DNA of 64,000 nucleotides from Paraburkholderia sp. C35 (GCF_003121405.1 NZ_QBUY01000008.1:62001-126000); one strand, 5' to 3'; positions 15,978-25,223 are shown, counted from the first letter of the stretch. Notes: generated from the letters alone by a model not told the origin. Program-made: numbers and translations.

Positions 15978-16954
15978 AAACCGCTCGCAAGACCGTCGTC
16001 ATCAGCGAATTCATCGATGCGTCCGCTGTCGAGTCGCTGAAGTCCCATTTCGATGTGCACGCGGACCCGGCACTCGTCGATCAACCCGAGCGGCTGCGCG
16101 AACTGCTTCGCGATGCCGACGCGCTGATCGTACGCAACCGGACGCAGGTCACGGCGAGCCTGCTGGATGGTGCGCCGAAACTGGTGGCCGTGGGCCGGCT
16201 CGGCGTCGGTCTCGACAACATCGATCTGGATGCGTGCCGTGCTCGCGACGTGCAGGTGTTTCCGGCGACGGGCGCGAACGCGCGCGCGGTTGCCGAGTAT
16301 GTGATCGCCACCTCGCTGATGCTGTTGCGCGGTGCGTATCTGTCGAGTGCGGCTGTCGCGAACGGGCAATGGCCGCGTACGGCGCTATCGAACGGACGCG
16401 AGGTGGCGGGCAGCACGCTGGCCGTGATCGGTTTTGGCGGTATCGGGCAACTGGTGGCACAACTGGCGCGCGGGCTGGGCATGCGGGTGGTGGCATTCGA
16501 TCCGCAGCTTCCCGCCGATGCCGCCTGCTGGCACGAGACAGGCGCGCAGCGCATGAGCTTCGACGATGCGTTGCGTGCCGCCGATGCCGTGACCTTGCAC
16601 GTGCCGCTTATCGACAGCACGCGCAATCTGCTTGGCGCTGCGCAACTGTCGCTGCTGAAGACACACGCCGTCGTGATCAACACGTCGCGCGGCGGCGTAG
16701 TCGATGAAAGCGCGCTCGCCGACGCATTGAAGCAGGGACGCATTGGCGGCGCAGCGCTCGACGTATTCGCCGACGAACCGTTGAAGGCGGCATCGCCACT
16801 GGCCGATGCGCCGCATCTCATTCTCACGCCGCACATCGCCGGGCTTACCATGCAGGCGAACGAACGCGTCAGCACACTGGTCGCTGCACGCGTGACGCAA
16901 GCCCTGCTAGAGGGCGAGCGTGATCCAGCGATTGCACAGGGAGCTTCTACATGA
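15974..16954 (+). CDS. slcC: (S)-sulfolactate dehydrogenase, D-2-hydroxyacid dehydrogenase family
   Basis: A 326-residue NAD-dependent 2-hydroxyacid dehydrogenase. Visible: Rossmann motif VIGFGGIGQLVAQLA around residue 155, the catalytic arginine in NTSRGG, glutamate in DVFADEP and histidine in TPHIAG. It starts with TTG overlapping the dctA stop (TTGA) and overlaps comC by four bases. Next to comC and suyAB it fits SlcC, which oxidises (S)-sulfolactate to sulfopyruvate; ComC then reduces sulfopyruvate to (R)-sulfolactate, the SuyAB substrate, as described for Chromohalobacter salexigens. By sequence alone it could be a phosphoglycerate or hydroxypyruvate dehydrogenase relative. Confidence 0.75.
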   Translation: MKTARKTVVISEFIDASAVESLKSHFDVHADPALVDQPERLRELLRDADALIVRNRTQVTASLLDGAPKLVAVGRLGVGLDNIDLDACRARDVQVFPATGANARAVAEYVIATSLMLLRGAYLSSAAVANGQWPRTALSNGREVAGSTLAVIGFGGIGQLVAQLARGLGMRVVAFDPQLPADAACWHETGAQRMSFDDALRAADAVTLHVPLIDSTRNLLGAAQLSLLKTHAVVINTSRGGVVDESALADALKQGRIGGAALDVFADEPLKAASPLADAPHLILTPHIAGLTMQANERVSTLVAARVTQALLEGERDPAIAQGAST

Positions 16955-17952
16955 CACGGGTTTCATCTGCCGAACTGCACGATCTGGCCTCGCGCGCGAT
17001 GCTGGCCGCCGGTGCGACACCGCAAACGGCATCGGCCACGGCGCGCGCGCTCGTCTATGCAGACGCGCGCGGGCTGTCGTCGCATGGCGTCGCGCGGCTG
17101 CCGATGTATGTCGCGCAGTTGCGCAATGGGCGCGTCGATCCGCAGGCACAGGCATTTATCGCCAGTGCGCGCAACGCTGCCGTGCTGATCGATGCCGCCG
17201 ACGGCATGGCGTTTCCCGCCTGCGAACTGGCCATCGAAACGCTGATCGGCCGTGCGCGCGAGCACGGCAGCGCCGTGGCGAGCGTGCGTCACAGTCATCA
17301 CTTCGGCGTTGGCGCATACCATCTCGAAGCGCTCGGCGCGGCGGGACTCGTTGGACTCGCGTTCAGCAACGCGCCGGCTGCGATGCCTGCATGGGGCGGA
17401 CGTCATGCGCTGTTCGGCACCAATCCTATCGCGGCGGCTTTTCCGCGCCGCGATGCGCCGCCGTTGCTGATCGACCTGTCGCTGTCGAACGTGGCGCGCG
17501 GCAAGATCATGGTTGCCGCACGCGAAGGCAAACCGATCCCCGAAGGCTGGGCGACGACGCGCGACGGTCTGCCGACCACCGACGCCAAGGCCGCGCTCGA
17601 CGGCATGATGCTGCCGTTCGGCGGCACGAAGGGCGCGATGCTCGCGCTAATGGTGGAACTGCTCGCGGCGGCGCTGGCCGGCGCGAACTTCGGTTACGAG
17701 GCGGGCTCGTTCCTGACGGAAGAGGGCGAGAAATCGCAGATCGGCCATCTGTTCTGGGCGATCGATCCCGGCGCGCTGGCAGGCAACGACATCTATCTGT
17801 CGCGGATCGAGGCGCTGGTGACGGCAATGCTGCAGGACACCGACGTGCGGCTGCCAGGTCAGCGCAGGCAGACACTCGCGGAGACGGCGCAGCGCGACGG
17901 CATCGAGATTCCCGACGCGCTCTTTGCACAACTCGAAGCGCTCGCGCGCTGA
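16951..17952 (+). CDS. comC: (R)-sulfolactate dehydrogenase, malate/L-lactate dehydrogenase type 2 family
   Basis: A 333-residue protein of the Ldh_2/ComC/YbiC family, which has a non-Rossmann NAD fold. Family features include SSHGVARLPMY at about residue 45, the catalytic HSHHFG near 115 and the NPIAAAFPR nucleotide-site stretch. It overlaps slcC by four bases and ends nine bases before the convergent lacI stop. With SlcC it forms a two-enzyme racemase for sulfolactate. Other members reduce oxaloacetate, ureidoglycolate or piperideine carboxylates, so substrate rests on the neighbourhood. Confidence 0.75.
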   Translation: MTRVSSAELHDLASRAMLAAGATPQTASATARALVYADARGLSSHGVARLPMYVAQLRNGRVDPQAQAFIASARNAAVLIDAADGMAFPACELAIETLIGRAREHGSAVASVRHSHHFGVGAYHLEALGAAGLVGLAFSNAPAAMPAWGGRHALFGTNPIAAAFPRRDAPPLLIDLSLSNVARGKIMVAAREGKPIPEGWATTRDGLPTTDAKAALDGMMLPFGGTKGAMLALMVELLAAALAGANFGYEAGSFLTEEGEKSQIGHLFWAIDPGALAGNDIYLSRIEALVTAMLQDTDVRLPGQRRQTLAETAQRDGIEIPDALFAQLEALAR

Positions 17953-17960
17953 AGGCGATG

Positions 17961-19082
17961 CTATTGCGGCGCCGGGCCGCTGGAGCCACGCACGATCAGT
18001 TCGATCGGCAGCGATTCGGAGATTGGCGCCACGCCCTCGGAGAGCCAGCGCAGCAACACGCGCGCGACGCGTTCGCCGAGTTCGTAAGTAGGCAGCAGGA
18101 CGGTGGTAAGGCCGGGCGCAATCTGCGAAGCGATGGGAAGATTGTCGCAACCGACAATCGACAGCGCCTCCGGCACGGCAACGCCCACAGCCTGCGCTTC
18201 GAGCAGACAGCCGAGTGCGAGCACGTCGTTGCCGCAGAAGATGCCCGTGGGCGCCGGGCGCAACTGGCTCAGCAGCTTGAAGCCCGCGCGGCCGCCTTCG
18301 AAGCCGAACGGTTGCTCGATCACACAGGCATCGGGCAAGCGGATGTCGTACTGCGCGAGTGTCTCGCGGAAACCTTCAATACGCTGGCGGGCGCGATCGT
18401 TGTGACGGATCGAGCCGGAAATCACCCCGAAGCGCCGGTGCCCAAGCTCCAGCAGATGCGTGGCGGCAAGGCGGCCGATCAGCCGGTTGTCGAAACCGAT
18501 TGTGGCGGGCGTCAGCGTGCCGGGGCTGTCGTCGGCGGGTTGCGCGGGATACGACCACATCAGCAGCATCTCGGCCTGGCTTGCGCGGATCAACTGGTAC
18601 GTCTGCGGCGAGTGATCAGTGCCGACCAGCACGATGGCATCGACGGCACGTTCGAGCAGCGCACGCACCACCTCGATTTCCGCCGACAGGTTGTATTCGT
18701 GCGCCGAAATCAGCAGCTGATAACCCGAGTTCGACAAGGTGGTCTGCAGGCCTTGCACGGCGCGCGCGAAGATGGCGTTGTCGAGCGTCGGCACGATCGC
18801 GCCGATCATCCGTGCGCGCCCGAGCGCCAGCGCGCGGGCCGCGCCATCGGGCACATAGCCGAGCGTCGCGATGGCGTCGCGGATACGCGCGCGCGTGTCC
18901 GGCTTGACGACATCGGGATTCGACAGCGCGCGGGATACCGTCGCCGTGGAAACACCGGCGAGCGAGGCGACATCGCTGAGACGCGCACGGGGCAGGTCGT
19001 TCATTGGCGTGAATTCGATTGGATTGAGTTCGCTTGCATCCGACTGATCGCGCGACGCGCGCTCATGCCGTTCCGCATTCAT
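17961..19082 (-). CDS. LacI-family transcriptional regulator
   Basis: A LacI-type repressor: helix-turn-helix LSDVASLAGVSTATVSRAL followed by a periplasmic-binding-protein-like sensor domain. Starts at 19082 (372 residues) and 19004 (346 residues) are both possible; neither has a strong SD and the shorter one gives the usual family length. Convergent with comC, divergent from the second sulfonate-type ABC operon. A perfect LacI-family consensus operator lies in the shared intergenic region (19176-19189), so it probably controls itself and that importer. Confidence 0.85.
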   Translation of the reverse strand: MNAERHERASRDQSDASELNPIEFTPMNDLPRARLSDVASLAGVSTATVSRALSNPDVVKPDTRARIRDAIATLGYVPDGAARALALGRARMIGAIVPTLDNAIFARAVQGLQTTLSNSGYQLLISAHEYNLSAEIEVVRALLERAVDAIVLVGTDHSPQTYQLIRASQAEMLLMWSYPAQPADDSPGTLTPATIGFDNRLIGRLAATHLLELGHRRFGVISGSIRHNDRARQRIEGFRETLAQYDIRLPDACVIEQPFGFEGGRAGFKLLSQLRPAPTGIFCGNDVLALGCLLEAQAVGVAVPEALSIVGCDNLPIASQIAPGLTTVLLPTYELGERVARVLLRWLSEGVAPISESLPIELIVRGSSGPAPQ

Positions 19083-19175
19083 TGTAGTGTGCTTTTGCAA
19101 CGGGATGAAAACCCGCTTGCACGATGCCTGGGAGAAGTCCCGATGTGACCGCTCTGCATTGAGGCTATATTGAAA

Positions 19176-19189
19176 TGCAAGCGGTTACA
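19176..19189. promoter_or_regulatory. LacI-family operator TGCAAGCGGTTACA
   Basis: Matches TGNAANCGNTTNCA, the general LacI/GalR-family operator, at every fixed position. It lies between the lacI regulator and the divergent ABC permease gene (GTG at 19275), where a repressor of both would bind. A lone half-site CGCTTGCA occurs about 65 bases nearer the regulator. Confidence 0.65.
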
Positions 19190-19274
19190 TTTTGGCGTTT
19201 CTTATTGCATCGCTTCCCCTCGCAAAGATAGCGGCTGATTGTCATCGGCATTCCCGGACTGGCAGGAGACCTTT

Positions 19275-20057
19275 GTGTTCCGTGCACTTCGTTCACCGCG
19301 TCTGATCTGCAGCATCGGCACGCTCGGTTGCACGCTCGCGTTGTGGTACGCGCTGACCGCGCTGACGGGTGCGATCTCGCCCGCCAAGCTGCCGTCGCCG
19401 GTCGAAACCTGGCAGGCGCTGGTGCAGGTCGCAACCGACGGCTACGCGGACGGGCGACTCGACCAGCACATCGTCCAGAGCGTGAAGCTTGTCCTGTATG
19501 GCTTCGTGGTCGCGGCGCTGACGGGCGTGCCGCTCGGCCTGTGGATGGGCGGTTCGCGCCGTGCGCAGGCGTTTTTCAATCCCGTGTTCGTGCTGCTTCG
19601 GCCCATTCCGCCGCTGGCGTGGATACCGCTCGCCATCGTGTGGCTCGGTCTCGGCGACGCGGCGAAAGTCATGGTGATCTGGTTCGCGGCGTTCGTGCCG
19701 TGCGTGATCAACAGCTTCGCAGGCGTGCGCAATCTCGACGTTCCCATGCTCGAAGCCGCCGATATGCTGGGCCTGCGCGGCGCGCGCCGCGTCTTCGAGG
19801 TCACGGTGCCGGGTGCGTTGCCGATGATCTTCACCGGCTTGCGCCTGTCGCTGCAGGCGTCGTGGACCACGCTCGTCGCGGGTGAACTGATCGGCGCGGT
19901 CACGGGGCTGGGCCATCTGTTGACGCAAGGGTCGCTCGACATCAACCCGGCGATGATCGTCGTCGCGATGCTGACGGTCGCGTTGTGCGGCTGGCTGATG
20001 ACGTCGCTGCTCGGTGTGATCGAACGGAAGCTGATGCCATGGAGATCGAATCGATGA
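19275..20057 (+). CDS. Sulfonate/taurine-type ABC permease 1
   Basis: A 260-residue SsuC/TauC-type permease with six likely helices and the coupling-loop pattern LEAADMLGLRGARRVFEVTVPGALP in the C-terminal half. The GTG at 19275 is preferred to the upstream TTG because GGCAGGAGAC stands just before it. First gene of an operon with a second permease, ATPase and binding protein, divergent from lacI with a LacI operator between. Together with its partner it may make a heterodimeric channel, unusual since most SsuC-type transporters use a homodimer. Confidence 0.85.
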   Translation: MFRALRSPRLICSIGTLGCTLALWYALTALTGAISPAKLPSPVETWQALVQVATDGYADGRLDQHIVQSVKLVLYGFVVAALTGVPLGLWMGGSRRAQAFFNPVFVLLRPIPPLAWIPLAIVWLGLGDAAKVMVIWFAAFVPCVINSFAGVRNLDVPMLEAADMLGLRGARRVFEVTVPGALPMIFTGLRLSLQASWTTLVAGELIGAVTGLGHLLTQGSLDINPAMIVVAMLTVALCGWLMTSLLGVIERKLMPWRSNR

Positions 20058-20959
20058 AACCCGCCGATCTGCGCGGCGTTGCGCACGCGGACCTCGATAC
20101 GGTCGAATCCGTCGGCTCTGCACGCAAGTCACGCCTCTTCGGCCGCAACGATGGCGTGCAAGACGAGCAACGCGTCGCAACGCACCGCATCTTGCCGCTG
20201 TGGATGCTGAGCGCGGCGGGGCTGCTGACATTCTTCGGCATATGGTGGCTCGCCGCTGCGGCAAGCGTGGTGCCCGCTGCTTTCCTGCCGACACCGTTTG
20301 CCGTCGCGCAGCGTTTCGGCGAACTGCTGATGCATCCGTTCGTCGGTTATACGTTGCAGGTGCATCTGTGGTCGAGCCTGCAACGCTATCTGATGGGTTT
20401 CCTGCTCGCCGTCGCGGTCGGTGTGCCGCTCGGCCTGATGATGGGCTGGTTCCGCTGGCTCGACTACTGCGTGACGCCGCTCTTCGAGGCGGTGCGTTTC
20501 ATCGCGCCGATTGCCTGGGTGCCGTTTGCGGCGCTCTGGTTCGGTACGGGCATCGGCGGGCCGGTGCTGATCATTTTCGCGGGCGCGTTTCCGCCGTGTG
20601 TCGTGAATGCGTATCGCGGCGCGATGCAGGTCGATGAACGTCTGCTGGAAGCGGCGCGCATGCTCGGCATGTCGAGCCGCATGGTGGTGTGCGAAGTGCT
20701 GCTGCCGGGCGCCTTGCCTTCGGTGATTGCCGGTGTGCGGGTGGCGGCGGGGCTGGGCTGGATGTCGCTGGTCGGCGCGGAGCTGATCGTCGCGTCGAGC
20801 GGCATCGGTTACATGATGGTCAAAGGGCAGGCCGCGATCGATACGGCCACCGTGATGAGCGCAATGATCGCGATCGGTGCGGTGGGCGCGGCCATCGACG
20901 TGCTGCTGGCGCGCATCGAAGCGTTTGCCATGCGTCATCGCCGTACGCCGCGGCGTTGA
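20054..20959 (+). CDS. Sulfonate/taurine-type ABC permease 2
   Basis: A 301-residue permease of the same family as its upstream neighbour, with a longer, charged N-terminal tail of about 45 residues before the first helix. The ATG at 20054 overlaps the previous stop (ATGA); an in-frame ATG at 20039 is the alternative. The coupling loop is RLLEAARMLGMSSRMVVCEVLLPGALP. The two permeases diverge clearly, so this is not a recent duplication. Confidence 0.85.
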   Translation: MKPADLRGVAHADLDTVESVGSARKSRLFGRNDGVQDEQRVATHRILPLWMLSAAGLLTFFGIWWLAAAASVVPAAFLPTPFAVAQRFGELLMHPFVGYTLQVHLWSSLQRYLMGFLLAVAVGVPLGLMMGWFRWLDYCVTPLFEAVRFIAPIAWVPFAALWFGTGIGGPVLIIFAGAFPPCVVNAYRGAMQVDERLLEAARMLGMSSRMVVCEVLLPGALPSVIAGVRVAAGLGWMSLVGAELIVASSGIGYMMVKGQAAIDTATVMSAMIAIGAVGAAIDVLLARIEAFAMRHRRTPRR

Positions 20960-21002
20960 TGCGGGTTGTGTTGACGTTACTCCAATCTGGATGAGGTTCG
21001 CG

Positions 21003-21809
21003 ATGAGCATGATCCGCTTCGACGACGTATCGCGCACATTCGAGCGCGACCGCTCCAGCATCGTGGCGCTCGAACGCGTGAATCTCGAGATCGCCGACAA
21101 GGAGTTCGTGGCGATCGTCGGTCCGGCGGGTTGCGGCAAGACCACGTGTCTGCGCATGGTCGCCGGCCTCGAATTTCCGAGTGCGGGCAGCGTGACAGTG
21201 GCAGGGCGCAAGGTGACGCGGCCTGGTCCGGATCGCGCCGTGGTGTTCCAGCAGTTCGCGCTGTTTCCGTGGAAGACCGTGTGGGACAACATCGACATCG
21301 GACTGCGCGCGAAAGGCATGGCCGCCGACGCGCGCCGTACCACCATCGAACGCTATCTGAAGCTGATGAACCTGAGTGGCTACGAACGCGCGTATCCGCA
21401 TCAGCTGTCGGGCGGCATGCAGCAGCGCGTGGCGATCGCCCGCGCGTACGCACTCGATCCCGGCGTGCTGCTGATGGATGAACCATTCGGCGCGCTCGAT
21501 GCACAAACGCGCGTCGTGATGCAGGAAGAACTCATCAAGCTCACGCGCGTCAATCCGCGCACGGTGCTGTTTATCACGCATGCCGTCGAGGAATCGGTCT
21601 TTCTCGCCGATCGTGTGGTGGTGATGACGGGGCGGCCTGGGCGCGTCAAGGAAGTGATCGATGTGAAGGCCGTGCGTGACGAGCATCAATGGGATCAGTG
21701 CGAGCGCATCGAGGACGTGATGGATCTGGAGTCGTTCGTGCGCCTGCGGACGCACATCTGGAAGTCGCTGCGCGACGAACACGGCGCGCCGCATCGAGCC
21801 GCGGCGTAA
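21003..21809 (+). CDS. Sulfonate/taurine-type ABC ATPase
   Basis: A 268-residue ATPase: Walker A GPAGCGKTT, Q-loop VFQQFALFPWKTV, signature LSGGMQQR, Walker B LLMDEPFGALD and switch His in FITHAV. The start at 21003 (or 21009) follows GAGG at about ten bases; upstream frame is shadow of the permease. It belongs with permeases 1 and 2 and the binding protein downstream as one importer. The PWKTV segment places it in the SsuB/TauB/nitrate clade. Confidence 0.85.
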   Translation: MSMIRFDDVSRTFERDRSSIVALERVNLEIADKEFVAIVGPAGCGKTTCLRMVAGLEFPSAGSVTVAGRKVTRPGPDRAVVFQQFALFPWKTVWDNIDIGLRAKGMAADARRTTIERYLKLMNLSGYERAYPHQLSGGMQQRVAIARAYALDPGVLLMDEPFGALDAQTRVVMQEELIKLTRVNPRTVLFITHAVEESVFLADRVVVMTGRPGRVKEVIDVKAVRDEHQWDQCERIEDVMDLESFVRLRTHIWKSLRDEHGAPHRAAA

Positions 21810-21852
21810 GACATACGCGGGGCTGCATCATCGACAACAATCGGAGACCATC

Positions 21853-22911
21853 ATGAACCGTCTGTTTGCCTGGCCGCTGGCCGCCTTGCTGTGTGCGGGC
21901 AGTGCGTGTCTGCCCGTTACTTCACGCGCCGCCGATCTCACGCCGATCAAGGTCAGTTATCAGCCTGCCTTGTACTGGGCGCTGCCGTTTTATGTCGCGA
22001 CGGAGAAGGGCTGGTGGGCGCAGGTGGGGCTGAAGCCGGAGTTCTCGGTATTTCCAGCGGGCGTGCCGCAGATCGCGGCGGCGGCGTCGAAATCGTGGGA
22101 CGTGGGCGGCACGGGTTCGGTGCCCGCCGTGCTTGGTTATCAGCGCTTCGGCATCAAGGTAATCGGGCTGACCAACGACGAATCGCAAGGCAATGTGCTG
22201 ATGGCGAGCAAGGCGCGTTATGACGCGATACGCAGCAACCCCGCCGCGCTCAAAGGACAGACGATCGTACTCACGTCGAACTCGACGGGTGACTATGCGG
22301 TGCAGGCATGCCTGAAAAAATATGGTTTGAAGAAGGCAGATGTCACGCTGAAAAACATGGGACAGGCTGAGATCATTTCGGCTGTATCGTCGGGTAACGC
22401 CGATTTTGCGGGCGTCTGGGCGCCGTACGATTACACGCTCGAAGAGAAAGCCGGAGCGCGGGTCTTATGCTCGGGCAAGGACGGCGGCGCGATCGTGCCC
22501 GGTGCGATTGTCGCGCGCGGCGACTACGCGCAGGAGCATCCGGAAGAAGTCGCGAAGTTCGTCGCCGTCTATCTGCATGCGTGGGCGTGGATGCGCGCTC
22601 ATCCCGACGACGCCATCGCATTGATGAAGCAGTTCTATCAGCAAGGCGGCGTCAACATCAGCGACGAATCCATGCGCAAGGAGTTCGCGACACGGCCGAC
22701 TTTCGATCTCAAGCAGCAACTGGCGGAAATGGACCGGTCGAAGAACGCATCGCCCGCAGATGAGTCGTTCAACGCGATTGCGCAATTCATGCATGCGTCG
22801 GGCGCGCTTGCGACGGTGCCCGATGCGAAACAGTACATCGATGATGGCCCGATGAAGCGTGTGATGAGCGATCCGAAGCTGGCGGCGTTTGCCAATGATG
22901 GGACGAAATAG
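21853..22911 (+). CDS. Periplasmic binding protein of the second sulfonate-type importer
   Basis: A 352-residue TauA/SsuA-like binding protein with a signal peptide of about 26 residues ending at TSRAAD. The mature N-terminus IKVSYQPALYWALPFYVATEKGWW carries the family's ligand-site aromatic pattern and VGGTGSVPAV follows near residue 85. Last gene of the LacI-controlled importer operon. SD: ATCGGAGACCATC. The ligand is unknown; a sulfonate is the likeliest given the adjacent comC, slcC and suyAB. Confidence 0.8.
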   Translation: MNRLFAWPLAALLCAGSACLPVTSRAADLTPIKVSYQPALYWALPFYVATEKGWWAQVGLKPEFSVFPAGVPQIAAAASKSWDVGGTGSVPAVLGYQRFGIKVIGLTNDESQGNVLMASKARYDAIRSNPAALKGQTIVLTSNSTGDYAVQACLKKYGLKKADVTLKNMGQAEIISAVSSGNADFAGVWAPYDYTLEEKAGARVLCSGKDGGAIVPGAIVARGDYAQEHPEEVAKFVAVYLHAWAWMRAHPDDAIALMKQFYQQGGVNISDESMRKEFATRPTFDLKQQLAEMDRSKNASPADESFNAIAQFMHASGALATVPDAKQYIDDGPMKRVMSDPKLAAFANDGTK

Positions 22912-23094
22912 CGCGCGAGTTGGCGTGAGGATTCCGGGTCTGGGTCATCGCATCGCATCGAATGGATGACCTTGGACCTGGCTGAAAACCCGACATTTCA
23001 AAATAGCCGGCACATCAAAAACGTCGCTAATTTATGTTATGTCAAATTATGAATGCGATCACAAACCACCCATTCATATCCACACCCCCAACCC

Positions 23095-24648
23095 TCACCG
23101 TACAAACGTCCCCAACCCCTCGGCGTTGTAATACTCCAGCGTGACCTGATTGCTCAGAAACGACGCTTTAGAAATTGTCCCCGGCGCCGCATTTTCGTTG
23201 ACGAGCGTAAAGGTGATCGTATCGCCATCCCAATGAGAAAGCGGCAAGCACAACGGCGTCGCACCGATCGTCATAAGCAGCGATCCACCTGCGTCGCTGA
23301 TCTGCACCGGCCCGTAGTAATCGTTCCTGTAACTGCCTCGATATGTTTTGAGCGCACGCGCCGGAAACGGCGACACAGGCTGCGCCACACCAACCAGCGA
23401 TCCCGTTGGCTTGATGACGCCGGCAAGCGCGTCGCTGAAAATCGACAACCAGTCGCGCTTGATCGTCCCGAACTGCACCAGATCGAAAAACTGCGCTGTC
23501 AGCGTTTCAGGCACGCCGATCGGGTAACCATTGGTGAGCGCCACAATGGCACAGCCTGTCGACGGCACCGCGACGAAGTTCGTCGCCGCGCCAGAGCCGA
23601 AGCCGCCGGAATGGCTGTACGACGCGCGGCCCGACTCGGTCGTGCCGACATTGAAACCGAAGCCGTAGTAGCTCGCGGGCCGTCCGTTGCCCGCCGCATG
23701 CGCCTGCGCCTGTGGACTGATCGCAGCATCGAGCGCGTCGGCGTCGATCACGCGAGTGCCGTTGAACATGCCCGTACCCAGCATCATCGTCAGGTACTTT
23801 GCCATGTCATTGGCCGATGAACTGACGCCGCCCGCTGGCGTTTGCGCATCGGGCATCCTGTCGAGGCCCACTACCCACTGCCCATTGCGCCTCACGTGCC
23901 CGGTCGCGCGATTCCCGCGTGCGATAAAGTCGGCATAACGCGAACTCGTGCTAGCCATGCCAAGCGGCTGATAGAGCGCCCGCTCCGACAACGTGGCCCA
24001 ATCGACGCCCGCAGCCGATGCCACCGAAACCGCCGCCGCCGTCAAACCAAAATTCGTGTAAGCATACGACCGGCGAAACGGCGCGAGCGGCAGATAACGC
24101 AGGCGCTGCAGCACAGCCGTCTGGTCATAGCCCATGTCCTCCAGCAGATCGCCTGCATGATCCGGTAAGCCCGAGCGATGCGCATACAGATCGCCGATCG
24201 TCACCTGCTCGCTCACCTCCTGATCCGCGAGCGCAAACCACGGCAGGTGCGCGCGCACGGGTGTGTCCCACGACACGCTGCCCGTCCCCACCTGATGGGC
24301 GACAACCATCGCGCCGACGGGCTTCGACACCGATGCAAGCTGGAACACCGTATCGGCATCGACGGGTAATCCCGAGCCGACACGTCGCGTGCCGAAGCCT
24401 TTCACGTAGACGGGGTGAAGATCGCGCACCACGGCGACGGACATGCCCGGCACGCCCGTGGTGGTCATCAGCTGGTTGACTAGCGTGTCGAGTTGCGCGA
24501 TGGCGGCATCGATCTGCGCGCGAGGCACGGGCGCTTCCTCGTCGCCGGATGCGCGCCCGTTGCCGGAATCGCCCAGGCTGCGGCATGCCACCACGCTTCC
24601 ACATAGTGCAGCGCCAAGAAAACGTCGCCGTCCTTGCCATGAGGTCAT
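23095..24648 (-). CDS. Beta-lactamase/transpeptidase-like serine hydrolase, exported lipoprotein
   Basis: A 517-residue class C beta-lactamase-family hydrolase. The catalytic SxxK is Ser106-Val-Ser-Lys109, followed by YTN (the YxN motif) and a HSG triad element in YSHSGGFGSG. The N-terminus combines a twin-arginine-like RRRF at residues 7-10 with a lipobox-like VVAC ending at Cys22, so it is probably exported by Tat and anchored in a membrane. A C-terminal beta-rich domain of about 110 residues fits DUF3471. Such enzymes act as esterases, D-amino peptidases or unknown hydrolases; a resistance role is not indicated. SD: GGAGACGTGAC. It stands alone between operons. Confidence 0.8.
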   Translation of the reverse strand: MTSWQGRRRFLGAALCGSVVACRSLGDSGNGRASGDEEAPVPRAQIDAAIAQLDTLVNQLMTTTGVPGMSVAVVRDLHPVYVKGFGTRRVGSGLPVDADTVFQLASVSKPVGAMVVAHQVGTGSVSWDTPVRAHLPWFALADQEVSEQVTIGDLYAHRSGLPDHAGDLLEDMGYDQTAVLQRLRYLPLAPFRRSYAYTNFGLTAAAVSVASAAGVDWATLSERALYQPLGMASTSSRYADFIARGNRATGHVRRNGQWVVGLDRMPDAQTPAGGVSSSANDMAKYLTMMLGTGMFNGTRVIDADALDAAISPQAQAHAAGNGRPASYYGFGFNVGTTESGRASYSHSGGFGSGAATNFVAVPSTGCAIVALTNGYPIGVPETLTAQFFDLVQFGTIKRDWLSIFSDALAGVIKPTGSLVGVAQPVSPFPARALKTYRGSYRNDYYGPVQISDAGGSLLMTIGATPLCLPLSHWDGDTITFTLVNENAAPGTISKASFLSNQVTLEYYNAEGLGTFVR

Positions 24649-24830
24649 GTCACGTCTCCGGATGACTGCTGCCGCGCTGAAGTCAAAGCCTCACACCGTC
24701 GACGCAATCACGCACGCTGCGCCCGGCATTCAGTTATAGAACATCGCGCAACAGAGTGAAAAGCCCGGCATGCATGCCGCTGCCAGTCCTTCACACCGTT
24801 TGCAGTCACCGACGAAAACGCCCCACGCCA

Positions 24831-25223
24831 TCACAATCCGGCGTCGACTACCCGCTCCGACTTCAACGCGCGAATGCGCCGGTCGACAAAGTATCCGCCG
24901 CCTTCCGTATAACGCAGATACAGGCGTCCGCAGGTCGAGCATTCCCAGACGCCGCAGCGGTTGTACGGAAAGTAGCGCGGCGCAATGGGCGCCTCGGGCG
25001 ACCAGTACTGCACGTTATCCGGTCGATACTCGGCGAAGGTCGGCTCGGGATCGTCCTCGCGCATCAGCGTGGCGATCTCGACAAGCTGGCTTTCATCGAG
25101 CGACAGCGGCTGCGACTGCCAGCCATCCAGCGGCGTCTTCGTGCAGGAGCACGCTGCCGTCGCGTTCAATTCCGCCTGCTGCGCGAGCGCAATCAGCGCG
25201 GCGGCGTCCACATAACGTGTCAT
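24831..25223 (-). CDS. Small hypothetical protein with a C-x4-C-x2-C motif
   Basis: I do not recognise this 130-residue protein. The ATG at 25223 is used because the extension upstream looks non-coding. It has five cysteines: C25, C27, then C90, C95 and C98 in a CGVWECSTCG stretch that resembles half of a zinc ribbon, followed by a basic tail (VDRRIRALKSERVV). No signal peptide or membrane segment is seen. It lies 109 bases downstream of the aldolase gene's stop on the same strand, but function need not be related. It could bind a metal. Confidence 0.6.
   Translation of the reverse strand: MTRYVDAAALIALAQQAELNATAACSCTKTPLDGWQSQPLSLDESQLVEIATLMREDDPEPTFAEYRPDNVQYWSPEAPIAPRYFPYNRCGVWECSTCGRLYLRYTEGGGYFVDRRIRALKSERVVDAGL

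Noticed and set aside
23000..23094. AT-rich patch between the importer and beta-lactamase-like gene, considered as a mobile-element edge
   Set aside because: No terminal repeats, target-site duplication or transposase remnant; it is just a short low-GC intergenic segment, although an imperfect hairpin lies near 22945-22985.
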